Assembly: GCF_030817415.1 (NCBI RefSeq)
Contig: NZ_JAUSZI010000002.1
Location: 10,205,501-10,269,500, forward strand
Length of the DNA: 64,000 nt
DNA from: Streptomyces umbrinus
GTDB taxonomy: Bacteria; Actinomycetota; Actinomycetes; Streptomycetales; Streptomycetaceae
Direction of reading: 5' to 3'
Shown here: in pieces, positions 1 to 7,755 of the stretch
Numbering within the stretch: position 1 is the first letter of the stretch
Layout of the letters: every line of letters begins with the position of its first letter
Translations under genes and position numbers: made by a program
The notes under the pieces: generated by a model
The model's database searches: none
What the model was told of the DNA's origin: nothing
Seen by the model: only the letters and a program-made list of their open reading frames with translations

Positions 1-351
1 CACCGCGTTGCCGGAGTACAGGCGACTGGCGTGGACATGGGGCAATGGCAGCGCTCGCCGACGCTTGACCACGTGGGGACACCAGCCGTGGACTCGGTCC
101 ATGCTCCGGTCCACGATCGGCAGGCCGCTCTCGGCAGGCGGGTTGTGCAGGCCGGCGAAACGTTGCCGGTCGAGGTAGAAGTTCACCATCGCGTACGGGA
201 ATCCGGTGTCGTGGGCCAGACGGTCGCAGAGGGCGTCGAATGCGGCGTCGGGGGCGGCGCTCACCCCGTGCCGGTTGAGCAGTTCCCTGCGGGCATCGAG
301 TTGGGCGAGGTCATGGCTGGAGGTGACCAGGACGATGTCGGAGTCGGTCAT
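1..351 (-). CDS. GAF-domain protein of a conservon (partial, C-terminus off window)
   Basis: The ATG overlaps the cvnD stop as ATGA, so the gene is translationally coupled and is the fifth conservon gene. The 117 visible codons start MTDSDIVLVTSSHD and contain a stretch typical of GAF domains (FPYAMVNFYLDRQRFAGL, about residues 54-71). They run off the left edge without a stop. Conservons often end in a P450 or another accessory gene; here the fifth gene is a GAF-type sensor or regulator instead. GAF domains bind small ligands or mediate dimerisation; no ligand can be named. The assignment rests on the local pattern and on gene order. Confidence 0.7.
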   Translation of the reverse strand, partial: MTDSDIVLVTSSHDLAQLDARRELLNRHGVSAAPDAAFDALCDRLAHDTGFPYAMVNFYLDRQRFAGLHNPPAESGLPIVDRSMDRVHGWCPHVVKRRRALPLPHVHASRLYSGNAV

Positions 352-968
352 GAGTGGAGGTCCAATGCGGCAGTCTTGGCGAAGCGGGTGGACAGGGCGT
401 GATCGACGAGTGCGATCAGAACGCGGGCGGCAGATCGGTCACGTCGGGCGTCGCACGTGAGGACAGGCACTCCGTCGTCCAGACGGAGCGCGTGGCGGAT
501 CTCGTCCGCGGGATAGCGCTCGGGATCGTCCTCGAACTCGTTGACGGCGACGACGAACGGGATGTTGCGCGTCTCGAAGTGGGTGACGGCGTCGAAGCTG
601 GTTTCCAGGCGGCGGGTGTCGGCCAGGACGACGGCGCCGATCGCTCCGGAGGCCAGGTCATCCCAGATGGGGCGGAAGCGGCTCTGGCCCGGGGTGCCGA
701 AGAGGAACATCTCTATCGGCTGCGGAACATCGAAGGTGATGCGGCCGAAGTCCAGGGCGACGGTGGTGGTGGTCTTGTTCTCCACTCCTTGCAGACTGTC
801 TGTCGGGGTGCTGGCCTGGGTGAGGGCTTCCTCGGTGGTCAGCGGAGTGATCTCGCTGACAGCGCGGATCAACGTGGTCTTGCCGACCCCGAACCCGCCC
901 GCCACCAGAATCTTTACTACGGCGCGGCCCACCCCGGGCAAGGCGTCAGCAGGCCGTTGGTTCGTCAT
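348..968 (-). CDS. cvnD: Conservon small GTPase-like protein CvnD
   Basis: A 206-aa Ras-like GTP-binding protein of the kind found in Streptomyces conservons, which act as membrane-proximal G-protein-like switches. The P-loop is seen in ILVAGGFGVGKTTLI (about residues 18-32). A switch-II-like LFGTPGQSRFRPIWDDL lies near residues 74-90, and NEF replaces the canonical NKxD near residue 124. The start is the ATG whose first codons (MTNQRPADALPG) precede the P-loop; a longer frame reaching into cvnC is not needed. It overlaps the end of cvnC by 23 nt and its stop overlaps the next start (ATGA), which points to one operon. Confidence 0.93.
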   Translation of the reverse strand: MTNQRPADALPGVGRAVVKILVAGGFGVGKTTLIRAVSEITPLTTEEALTQASTPTDSLQGVENKTTTTVALDFGRITFDVPQPIEMFLFGTPGQSRFRPIWDDLASGAIGAVVLADTRRLETSFDAVTHFETRNIPFVVAVNEFEDDPERYPADEIRHALRLDDGVPVLTCDARRDRSAARVLIALVDHALSTRFAKTAALDLHS

Positions 969-1344
969 CGGTCCACTTCCTTCTGAGCCCTTCGAGTGCG
1001 GCTTGCATGATGTGACGGGAGTTGGAGAAGCCGGAGGCAGGCGGAATCTGCAGCGCGGATGCGTCGAGGAGGTCCGAGACGAGGACCCGGACCACGGGAA
1101 CGGGTTGACTGAGCGAGCCGGACAGTTCGGCGATCGAGCGCCGTTGGGTGCTGCAGAGCCCGAGGATCTGCTGGGTTTCGGGTCGGAGCGGTCCGGGCGG
1201 TGGCCGCGTCCCCGGCTCAAGCACCGTTTCCAGGCGCAGGTTCTCGGAGTGGCGGGAGCGTGTGCGGCCGCCCGCCACCTCGTAGGGCCGCAAGCTGATG
1301 CCGTCCACCACGCTCCAGGGGGCGCCACGAGCGCGGGCCATCAC
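946..1344 (-). CDS. cvnC: DUF742 protein CvnC
   Basis: A 132-aa DUF742 protein. It shows the family's pattern of an N-terminal RPYEVAGGRTRS followed by a winged-helix-like segment (ILGLCSTQRRSIAELSGSLS, about 58-77) and LLDASALQIPP. In conservons CvnC sits with CvnA (kinase-like), CvnB (roadblock) and CvnD (GTPase) in a membrane-associated complex. The start overlaps the cvnB stop by 4 nt, and its 3' end overlaps cvnD. No catalytic residues are expected. Confidence 0.93.
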   Translation of the reverse strand: MMARARGAPWSVVDGISLRPYEVAGGRTRSRHSENLRLETVLEPGTRPPPGPLRPETQQILGLCSTQRRSIAELSGSLSQPVPVVRVLVSDLLDASALQIPPASGFSNSRHIMQAALEGLRRKWTDDEPTAC

Positions 1345-1883
1345 CGGATGGTGGCCGCAGAAGCGCCGTACGCTGGCTGCCGGACCGGTGTCGTCATGTG
1401 CTCACCGAACCTCTTGATCAGCTGGTTCATCTCGAAGCCCGCGACGCGGATGTCGGCACTCGGCTCAGCCAGCACGCCCAGCAGTGTTTCGACCATCGCA
1501 TCGCCCGGGACTCCGGCCTGGGAGGGAAACACCGACCGATGGCCCTCGCCCGCGACCATGATGAGGAACACGCCGTCCGCACGCTCGATCATGACCTGCT
1601 GGGCGGGCAGGAGTTCGCCCCGGGCACCGGGGGTCGCCCGGGCGATGGAGGCGTGGCCGGAGACGGTCGCGGCCACCGTGTCTGCCCAGTCCTTGGACAT
1701 GGGGTTGCTCGAGAGCAGGACCAGGCCGTCCTTGGAGGCGAGCAGGGCGTGCGTGACCCCGGGCACCTTGGTGACGAAGCGGTCCAGGAGCCACTCCATC
1801 TTCGCGTAGGGCGTCTGCGGTTCCGCTGGGAGCTCGGGTGCCGTACTGGTGGTGGGCGCGGGGGCCGTGGGGTCGGGGTTCAT
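1341..1883 (-). CDS. cvnB: Roadblock/LC7 protein CvnB
   Basis: A 180-aa roadblock/LC7 protein, the proposed GTPase-activating or scaffolding partner of CvnD. After a Pro/Thr-rich N-terminus (residues 1-25), the domain starts at LLDRFVTKVPGVTHALLASKDGLVLLSS and continues through QQVMIERADGVFLIMVAGEG. The length is slightly above the typical 130-140 aa because of the N- and C-terminal tails. Its start overlaps the cvnA stop by 4 nt (ATGA) and its stop overlaps the cvnC start. Confidence 0.94.
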   Translation of the reverse strand: MNPDPTAPAPTTSTAPELPAEPQTPYAKMEWLLDRFVTKVPGVTHALLASKDGLVLLSSNPMSKDWADTVAATVSGHASIARATPGARGELLPAQQVMIERADGVFLIMVAGEGHRSVFPSQAGVPGDAMVETLLGVLAEPSADIRVAGFEMNQLIKRFGEHMTTPVRQPAYGASAATIR

Positions 1884-3454
1884 GACGAAGACTCCTGGGA
1901 TCGGATGGTCCCGGCGCGGCCGGGACCCTGGTAACTCGGGTCGGAGGGAGGCTGGGCGATGCCCTGCTGCTGGGAGAGCTGGGAACCCTGACGAAAGGCG
2001 CCGGCCAGGCCGGGATTGGCCGTAACGGAGGCCGCGCCGACGGCCATGTCCGGACCGGGCATATCAGCGGGGGCAAGGGGCCCGGGCACACGGACGGGAA
2101 GCTTCCGCCGCCCTCGGGCCGCCGGGCCGCCCTCCACGCAGGCGTCGCCGTCGGTGGCCGTTCGCCGTCGGGGCAGACCGCCGGCCGTGGACGCCGCCAG
2201 GGCGGGCTGTGCCATCGGCGCCGCGCGGGGCGTCACCGGAGCGAGGACCGGTGCGGCGAGCTCCAGCTCGGGTTCCGGCTCCGCGCTGACGAGCAACTCC
2301 GACGGGATGACAACGAGCGCTGTCGTCCCGCCTTCAGGGTTCGAGTTGAGTGTGACGCGGATACCGTGCCGCTGCGCGGTGATGCCGACGACCAGCAGGC
2401 CAATCCGCCCGTCCTCCAACTGCGCGCTGACATCGACGAGTTCGGGTGAGGTGAGCAGCTCATTCATCTGATCCCGCAGTTGGGCAGGCATGGGCATGTC
2501 ACGGTCGACGACCTCAATGCCCAGGCCAGCGCCGACCTGCCCCACTCTCAACTGCACCCCGGTGGACGGAGAAGAGAAGTAGGTGGCGTTCTCGACGAGT
2601 TCGGCCAGGAGGTGAAGGACATCAGGGGCGACATGCCCAGGCAGCGCGAGTACGGGATCGATCGAGCTGGCCACCACCCGCGCCCGCGCGTACTCCTCGG
2701 TCTCCTGAATCGCGCCACGCAGCACGGTCGTCAGGGTGACGGGGTGGCGCACGGTATGGGCTGATTCGCCGCCGAGGATGGCCAGGCTGTCCACCATGCG
2801 ACGGATCCGCACCGCCATGTTGTCGATCTGGAAGACCTGGTCCAGCAGGACGGCGCCCTCAATGTCGTTCTGGAGGTGCTTCAGTGCGTCCAGCAGTCGA
2901 AGGACCAGCGCGTACTCACGTCTGGAGATGTGCCGGAACATGGCATGCCGCACAGCCAGTCGTGACTGCTGGGACGCCCGGATCACTGCGGCAGCCATCT
3001 GGCCCTTCAGCCAGTCCAGGGCCTGGTCGACATCGGTGTAGGGGTCCCGGCTCGGCACGAAGAACGTGGGCTCAGGCACGGGAGGGGTGATTCCCCGGCG
3101 CAGTTCCTCCGTCGTCCAGGCCGCGCAGGCATCCACGGACTGCACGGCCAGGCTCAGCCGCTCCGCTGCCTGAGCCTGGCTCCGGCACACGTCGCCGGCC
3201 GCCGTCCTGGCCTGCCAGACGCCCACGAGCAGGGCCATGACGACGCCGCAGGCGATGCCGATCAAGAGCGACCCCGCCGGGAGTTGCGCCACCCGCCAGG
3301 CGACGGCCGCCGCGCCGACCGTCACCGCGACGATCGCACCCGGCACGGCCACCGCGGTCAGGACCTGTTCGTAGACGAAGCGCTCGGCCGGTGGGCGGCG
3401 CCTACGACCACGGCGGTGCGCGGCCGGACGGGCGGGGGACACACGGTCAGGCAT
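1880..3454 (-). CDS. cvnA: Sensor-kinase-like membrane protein CvnA
   Basis: A 524-aa histidine-kinase-like ATPase at the head of the conservon. An Arg-rich N-terminus precedes two hydrophobic segments (AVAVPGAIVAVTVGAAAVAW and SLLIGIACGVVMALLVGVW, within about residues 30-90). A cytoplasmic dimerisation/HATPase region contains LLAELVENATYFSSPST (N-box) and GRIGLLVVGITAQRHGIRVTL. The tail is long, Ala/Pro-rich and probably disordered. I chose the ATG giving MPDRVSPARPA; an upstream in-frame ATG at 3487 is possible. A phosphoacceptor His is not clear, as is usual for these nitrate-sensor-like proteins. Confidence 0.92.
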   Translation of the reverse strand: MPDRVSPARPAAHRRGRRRRPPAERFVYEQVLTAVAVPGAIVAVTVGAAAVAWRVAQLPAGSLLIGIACGVVMALLVGVWQARTAAGDVCRSQAQAAERLSLAVQSVDACAAWTTEELRRGITPPVPEPTFFVPSRDPYTDVDQALDWLKGQMAAAVIRASQQSRLAVRHAMFRHISRREYALVLRLLDALKHLQNDIEGAVLLDQVFQIDNMAVRIRRMVDSLAILGGESAHTVRHPVTLTTVLRGAIQETEEYARARVVASSIDPVLALPGHVAPDVLHLLAELVENATYFSSPSTGVQLRVGQVGAGLGIEVVDRDMPMPAQLRDQMNELLTSPELVDVSAQLEDGRIGLLVVGITAQRHGIRVTLNSNPEGGTTALVVIPSELLVSAEPEPELELAAPVLAPVTPRAAPMAQPALAASTAGGLPRRRTATDGDACVEGGPAARGRRKLPVRVPGPLAPADMPGPDMAVGAASVTANPGLAGAFRQGSQLSQQQGIAQPPSDPSYQGPGRAGTIRSQESSS

Positions 3455-3558
3455 GGGCTTCCTCGGATACCAATTACAGCGGGGCAAGGTCGGAATGGGC
3501 CACCGGGGGGGAAGAGCCCGGGGAACGGAGTGGCGGATCTTCCTCCCGGTGACCCGGT

Positions 3559-4245
3559 CTATTGCCGCATCGGGCCATCACAGAGCCGGAGCGCTTCATC
3601 CAAATCAGGCAGTGCATCGAGCAGGCGCCGTACCGCTTCGGCCCGCAGCTCCCACGCCATGGGCAGGACAGACATCACCGGCGCGCACAGCATTTTCAGC
3701 AGTGCAATCCGTGAGCTGGCCGTCAACTCCTGTGCGGGCAGAGCTGGGTAGGCGCAGCGGTACGCGGACAGCAGTGCCACAGCACACTCCTGCCAGTCGT
3801 TTGCCTCGTCCACGGTGCGGACGTCGGCCATGGGCTCCCCGGTGTCGATCCGTTCCAGGTAGAACACGTCCAGCTGTTCGACTCCGAGGCGACGCAGGCT
3901 TCCTTCCACGGCATGCCGGAGATACTCAGGACGGCCCACGGGCGTCCAACGGTCGCGGTCGGGCCGGACAACGCCCACCTTGGCGGCAATCAGTAGCTCT
4001 GCGGGATAAGGGCTGAGTGCCTCACGAATGGTCTCCTCCACGATGTGAGGGCCATACGAATCGGAGGTGTCGATATGGGAGATGCCGTGATCCCGCACCG
4101 CAGCGCGAAGCAACTCCAGGGCGGCCTGTCTGTCCGGTGAGTCTCCCCAAACGCCCGGCCCCGTCAAGCGCCGAGTGGACAGGCCCGGCCGAGACGCCTT
4201 CTTGCCGGCGATGGGGGTCCAGCCGCCGGGCGAGGACATCGTCAT
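3559..4245 (-). CDS. Truncated aldo/keto reductase fused to an unrelated C-terminus
   Basis: Residues 1 to about 145 match the first half of the aldo/keto reductase barrel: ISHIDTSDSYG carries the catalytic Asp and Tyr, and LIAAKVGVV carries the Lys. The usual catalytic His is Glu in DVFYLERID. After RTVDEAND the sequence leaves the barrel. The last 80 or so residues (WQECAVALLSAYRCAYPALPA to the end) look helical and match no family I know, so the barrel cannot close. This is either a deletion fusion or a specialised non-enzymatic protein. Its start overlaps the upstream gene stop (ATGA). It belongs with the similar full-length gene at 5791-6852. Confidence 0.6.
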   Translation of the reverse strand: MTMSSPGGWTPIAGKKASRPGLSTRRLTGPGVWGDSPDRQAALELLRAAVRDHGISHIDTSDSYGPHIVEETIREALSPYPAELLIAAKVGVVRPDRDRWTPVGRPEYLRHAVEGSLRRLGVEQLDVFYLERIDTGEPMADVRTVDEANDWQECAVALLSAYRCAYPALPAQELTASSRIALLKMLCAPVMSVLPMAWELRAEAVRRLLDALPDLDEALRLCDGPMRQ

Positions 4246-4967
4246 GCAGCTGCCACCTGCCGTCCCACTTCTACGGCGTGCCAGATCGCCGCGTCCCCGC
4301 TCTTGGGGGATGAAGTGACCACTACGCGGTCAAGGAACTGCTGCTGGAGGAGCTCCTGGATGTGTTTGTCCACGAGCGCTTGATATAGAAGCCACGGATC
4401 ACTGATCGGGGCCCAAGACTCGGTCGGCATCACGAGGAGCAAGTCGTACTGCGCGGCGTGCTCCTCGTGATGCCGCCGGAGGCGTCCGATCTCTGCGGGG
4501 TCGGCACGATCGCCTCGGAATTCCACAGCTGCGTCGTAGGCGGCAACTGCAACTACGGGGGTCGCCTCCATGAGGACAACCGTGAAGCAGCTGCGAGCCG
4601 CCACAATTGCGTCAGCAGCGCTTTGAGCGATGAGCCACTGCGTGCTCACCTCGTTCTGCCTCTGCCATGTTGGGAGTCCGGAGGCCGCGGCCCGGCGAAA
4701 AAGGTTCTCTGGCCGTGTCGTTGGAAGATTGCACCGCTGCAGTGCTTCCGAAAGTTGGTTCAACAGCGCTTCCATAGCAGCGAGTTGTGCGCTGAGGACG
4801 GCGATGCGCGCCGGCGCGCGTCTTTCCGTCCGATTCGCGGCGGCCGGAGCCCCGTGCATACCGGTGACGTTGCCCAGAAGAGTGGTGGCTCCCGCGCCAA
4901 ACTTCTGCAAGCCCGGCGTCAACGCTCCGAGACTCGCCTGTTTGGAGAACACCGCTGAATGGGACAT
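4242..4967 (-). CDS. Hypothetical protein, first gene of a two-gene unit
   Basis: A 241-aa protein I do not recognise. It has an Ala/Arg-rich N-terminus with a likely amphipathic helix (ARIAVLSAQLAAMEALLNQL), then a mixed alpha/beta region with hydrophobic strands (CFTVVLMEATPVVAVAAYDAA; YDLLLVMPTESWAP). There is no signal peptide or membrane span. The start is taken at the ATG giving MSHSAVFSKQ; an upstream TTG at 4994 is possible. It is coupled to the truncated reductase by a 4-nt overlap, so the two probably act together. Confidence 0.6.
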   Translation of the reverse strand: MSHSAVFSKQASLGALTPGLQKFGAGATTLLGNVTGMHGAPAAANRTERRAPARIAVLSAQLAAMEALLNQLSEALQRCNLPTTRPENLFRRAAASGLPTWQRQNEVSTQWLIAQSAADAIVAARSCFTVVLMEATPVVAVAAYDAAVEFRGDRADPAEIGRLRRHHEEHAAQYDLLLVMPTESWAPISDPWLLYQALVDKHIQELLQQQFLDRVVVTSSPKSGDAAIWHAVEVGRQVAAA

Positions 4968-5089
4968 AACGAGGGGACGCTCCCTGATAGCCAACCGTGG
5001 ACGCTCAGACGTAACCCGCGCGGCACCAGCTCGTGCGAACGAAACGAACCGGCGGCACTGATGGATTCACGATGCCCCGGAAGCGTTGA

Positions 5090-5120
5090 CCATAGCTATG
5101 CCAAACCTGTGCCAAAACGC
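5090..5120. repeat. Left arm of a 31-nt inverted repeat in a divergent promoter region
   Basis: This 31-nt block recurs in inverted orientation at 5219-5249 with three mismatches. Each copy contains two TTTGGC direct repeats 11 nt apart and ends with the 10-bp palindrome CATAGCTATG. The pair lies between the divergent genes starting at 4967 (-) and 5330 (+), which otherwise are separated by about 360 noncoding bases. The layout suggests a pair of operators for one regulator acting on both units; the regulator is unknown. Confidence 0.75.
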
Positions 5121-5218
5121 TGCCGTTCTGGCTGCTTCCTGGCGTGACGGAGCAATGAAACACCCCTAAATGTGCGCTACGTGACGGCTATGTGGTGCCG
5201 TGGGGATCTACGAACGAC

Positions 5219-5249
5219 GCGTTTTGGCGCGAGTTTGGCATAGCTATGG
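5219..5249. repeat. Right arm of the 31-nt inverted repeat
   Basis: This block matches the copy at 5090-5120 in opposite orientation with three mismatches, all within the spacer between the two TTTGGC motifs. It lies about 80 nt upstream of the ATPase start at 5330. The conserved blocks (GCGTTTTGGC, and GTTTGGC followed by CATAGCTATG) make protein binding more likely than transcript folding, because the arms are 98 nt apart. Confidence 0.75.
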
Positions 5250-5329
5250 CCACGGTGGATCCGGCACGGTGGAACCCGGGTCCACAGAGCCCTGCGCCGC
5301 ACGGTGTCTCGAGTGCGAGGAGACGAAGA

Positions 5330-5794
5330 GTGCCCCCGACCGCAGTTGAGTTGCTCCAGAACCAAAACGTAGGAGAACTCCTCGATCACGACGACGTTGA
5401 TCTCGCCCGCATGGAATCCGCCGAGGACTTGCTCCTCTTCCGTAGCCACGTACGGAAGCTGTTGGAAGAACGCGGCAGCGACGAGCAGTGCGACGACGTC
5501 ATCACCGTCGTCAACGAGATCGTGGTCAACGCCCTGGTTCACGCCCACGGAGCGTGCTCGTGCCGCCTGACCTTCTACGAACGCGCGGTCTTGGTCGAGG
5601 TACAGGACACCGGGCCGGGCATGAAATCCGTGTCAGCTCCCACCCAGGTCGAGCCTTCCCCACGGGGGGACGAGTACCATGAGAGCGGTAGAGGCCTCGT
5701 CCTGGTAGCCATGCTCTCGCTGGTGTGGACGTTCGCCTCGACCGACTACGGCTCGGCCGTCACGGCGCTCTTGCCTCTCGGCGGCGGCCTGTGA
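5330..5794 (+). CDS. RsbW-like ATP-binding protein (HATPase_c)
   Basis: A 154-aa protein of the anti-sigma-factor serine kinase (RsbW/SpoIIAB-like) group common in Streptomyces. The ATP pocket is visible as VVNEIVVNALVHAHG (N-box), VEVQDTGPGM (G1) and ESGRGLVLVAML (G2). The chosen start is the GTG at 5330, preceded at good spacing by GAGGAGA. An in-frame ATG at 5246 and a GTG at 5192 would add a low-complexity extension that overlaps the inverted repeat. The stop overlaps the GTG start of the downstream aldo/keto reductase, so the two are co-translated. Confidence 0.85.
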   Translation: MPPTAVELLQNQNVGELLDHDDVDLARMESAEDLLLFRSHVRKLLEERGSDEQCDDVITVVNEIVVNALVHAHGACSCRLTFYERAVLVEVQDTGPGMKSVSAPTQVEPSPRGDEYHESGRGLVLVAMLSLVWTFASTDYGSAVTALLPLGGGL

Positions 5795-6852
5795 GCGGCA
5801 TGCCCGATCTTGCTCCACGGGAACTCTGCCGCTCCATCAACGCCTTCCCTCTAGGTGTGCACTGTTCCGGAGTCCGGTCCGGGGGGAGCGGCAACCCGGA
5901 CGACCGTGCCTTCCTCGACGGGTTGCGACGCGCGATCGAAGACACGGAAGGTGCCATTCTTCTCGATACGGCGGACTCGTACGGGAAGGGCAAGTCCGAG
6001 CGGCTGATCGGCAGAGTGCTGCGCGAGTACACAGGGCTGCCACTCCAGATCAGCAGCAAGGTCGGTACTCTGCGCAGTTCCGCTGAACACCCGTACGCGG
6101 ATCGGCGCATCAACCACCAGCTTCAGCAGACCCTGGACAATCTCTACGTGGATCAGTTGGCGCTGTACACCCTGCAGTCCCTCGACTTCGGTCCTCACGA
6201 TTGTTTCCTCGGACACGCGGCCGACCAGATGCACACCCTGCGCGACCTTGAACTGATCCGGGCGGTTGGCATGCCCGGACCCGATGTTGCCTACACGGCC
6301 TCCCCGGAACAACAAAGCGCTGCGGTGACAGGCTTCCTCAAGGCGTTCCACGCGATTGGTCCCGACGTGATCTGGACCCGATTCAACGCTCTTACGCCGA
6401 ATGTTCTGATCGAGGGCGACGACCTGTTCACATTCGCCAGGAAGCACGGTGTTGGAGTCGTACTCACGTCGCCTTTGGCTCAGGGAGTGCTGATCGGAAA
6501 GTCACCGCCTTCAGCCACCGTCCGCCCTCACTACGCGATGGCTGGCACGGCTCTTGGCGCGCCGCACAGCATGGGGTCGATCGCACGCGGGCTCCAGTCA
6601 CTGCGTGACCGTTTTGGCCCATACCCGGGCGCTCTCACGCGGGCCGCATTGCGCTTCTGCCTCCAGCGTGCCAGCCACAGCGTCGTCTTGGTCGGATTCA
6701 GGACGGAGGCACAGGTAACTGAATCCTTTGGCTGCTTGGGGGAGCCTTTGACGAATGACGAACTGGCATTCATGGAGGGTACCTTCGCGGAGATGCGTGC
6801 CAGTCTGATGGCGCCCGTCCAGGCCTCCACGGTCGCTGAGAGCCGACGATGA
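5791..6852 (+). CDS. Aldo/keto reductase-like protein with atypical catalytic tetrad
   Basis: A 353-aa protein with a full-length aldo/keto reductase TIM barrel. AILLDTADSYG provides the Asp and Tyr, ISSKVG the Lys, and ALRFCLQRASHSVVLVGFRT resembles the C-terminal NADP-binding segment. Where reductases have the catalytic His (usually LLLH), this protein has LALYTLQSLD, that is Gln. Catalysis may therefore be altered or lost. The GTG start overlaps the ATPase stop (GTGA); an ATG three codons later is the alternative. The truncated homologue at 3559-4245 also lacks the His, so the locus may use this fold for something other than ordinary carbonyl reduction. Confidence 0.8.
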   Translation: MSGMPDLAPRELCRSINAFPLGVHCSGVRSGGSGNPDDRAFLDGLRRAIEDTEGAILLDTADSYGKGKSERLIGRVLREYTGLPLQISSKVGTLRSSAEHPYADRRINHQLQQTLDNLYVDQLALYTLQSLDFGPHDCFLGHAADQMHTLRDLELIRAVGMPGPDVAYTASPEQQSAAVTGFLKAFHAIGPDVIWTRFNALTPNVLIEGDDLFTFARKHGVGVVLTSPLAQGVLIGKSPPSATVRPHYAMAGTALGAPHSMGSIARGLQSLRDRFGPYPGALTRAALRFCLQRASHSVVLVGFRTEAQVTESFGCLGEPLTNDELAFMEGTFAEMRASLMAPVQASTVAESRR

Positions 6853-6996
6853 AAGAGCGCGGATATGCGAAGCCACGGGGAAGCCAGCCGGAGGTGAAGT
6901 CAGAGGTGCCCACTTCGCTTGAGCGTTACGCGAAGGCGGTCCCCGGGCGGCGCCCGATCCACCGAGATGGGCCTGACAGGCGCGGAGCCCATGGAT

Positions 6997-7755
6997 TCAT
7001 GCCAAGCGATCCGCATTCTGGAGGGGGACGGATCGCAGCACGGCCCACCGATAGGCAGCCGTCTCGCGGCGCAGCTCCACCAGCTCCACGCGGGTTACGT
7101 CGAATGAGACTGGCGCCAGACCGCGAAGTTCCGCGACCGCATCGATAACAGGCTGTGTAGACCGCGCGTGGTTGTTGTAGGCGACTCCCAAGTGCGGCCG
7201 CAGTCGCGTTGTGGGCTTTCCGCCCGGTACGTTCGCATTGCGGCCGGCTTCGGACAGGGCGGCGTGAAGCTCGACCAATGGCGTCCATGGCGTGACACTG
7301 AAACGGAGCGCGCTGCGGGAACCGGCGAGCGGGTGCGCAGTGAGCCGAAAGGCCTGCAGTGGGAGCTGCTCGACGTATCCGGCCAAGCGATCTATTGCGG
7401 CGGTGCTCACCTGGTCCAGGGAGCCGATCCGGACGAGCGTGATGTGCAGCCCGTCGTCGGGGACCGAGTCCATGCCGAGACGGTCCAGATGTTGTTGGCA
7501 GTGCCGGGCCTGGCTGATGAGCTGGTTGGACCGCGGAACGACCATCCAATAGAAAGCGCGCTGCCCGTTGGACCAGCCGGGCCTGTCCCAATGATTGGAC
7601 AGCCGCTCAAGGTCTGCGAAAGACGACCAGTCGTGCTCGACGATCACATGCGGATCGTCGAGGTCATCAGGCGGCGCGGCTGGGAAAGCCCGCTGATCGA
7701 GGAGCAGCTCGGGCGCCACACGTCTCCTTACGGGTTCAGAGCGCGCTTCCCGCAC
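6997..7755 (-). CDS. 2'-5' RNA ligase-like 2H phosphoesterase
   Basis: A 252-aa protein with the two His motifs of the 2H phosphoesterase superfamily: HITLVRIG (about residues 103-110) and a second motif RPHLGVAY in which HLG replaces the canonical HxT. Such enzymes open 2',3'-cyclic phosphates or act on 2'-5' linkages; the substrate here is unknown. The GTG start overlaps the end of the upstream regulator gene by 20 nt, so it is the last gene of the 12.2-7.0 kb operon. Confidence 0.8.
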   Translation of the reverse strand: MREARSEPVRRRVAPELLLDQRAFPAAPPDDLDDPHVIVEHDWSSFADLERLSNHWDRPGWSNGQRAFYWMVVPRSNQLISQARHCQQHLDRLGMDSVPDDGLHITLVRIGSLDQVSTAAIDRLAGYVEQLPLQAFRLTAHPLAGSRSALRFSVTPWTPLVELHAALSEAGRNANVPGGKPTTRLRPHLGVAYNNHARSTQPVIDAVAELRGLAPVSFDVTRVELVELRRETAAYRWAVLRSVPLQNADRLA

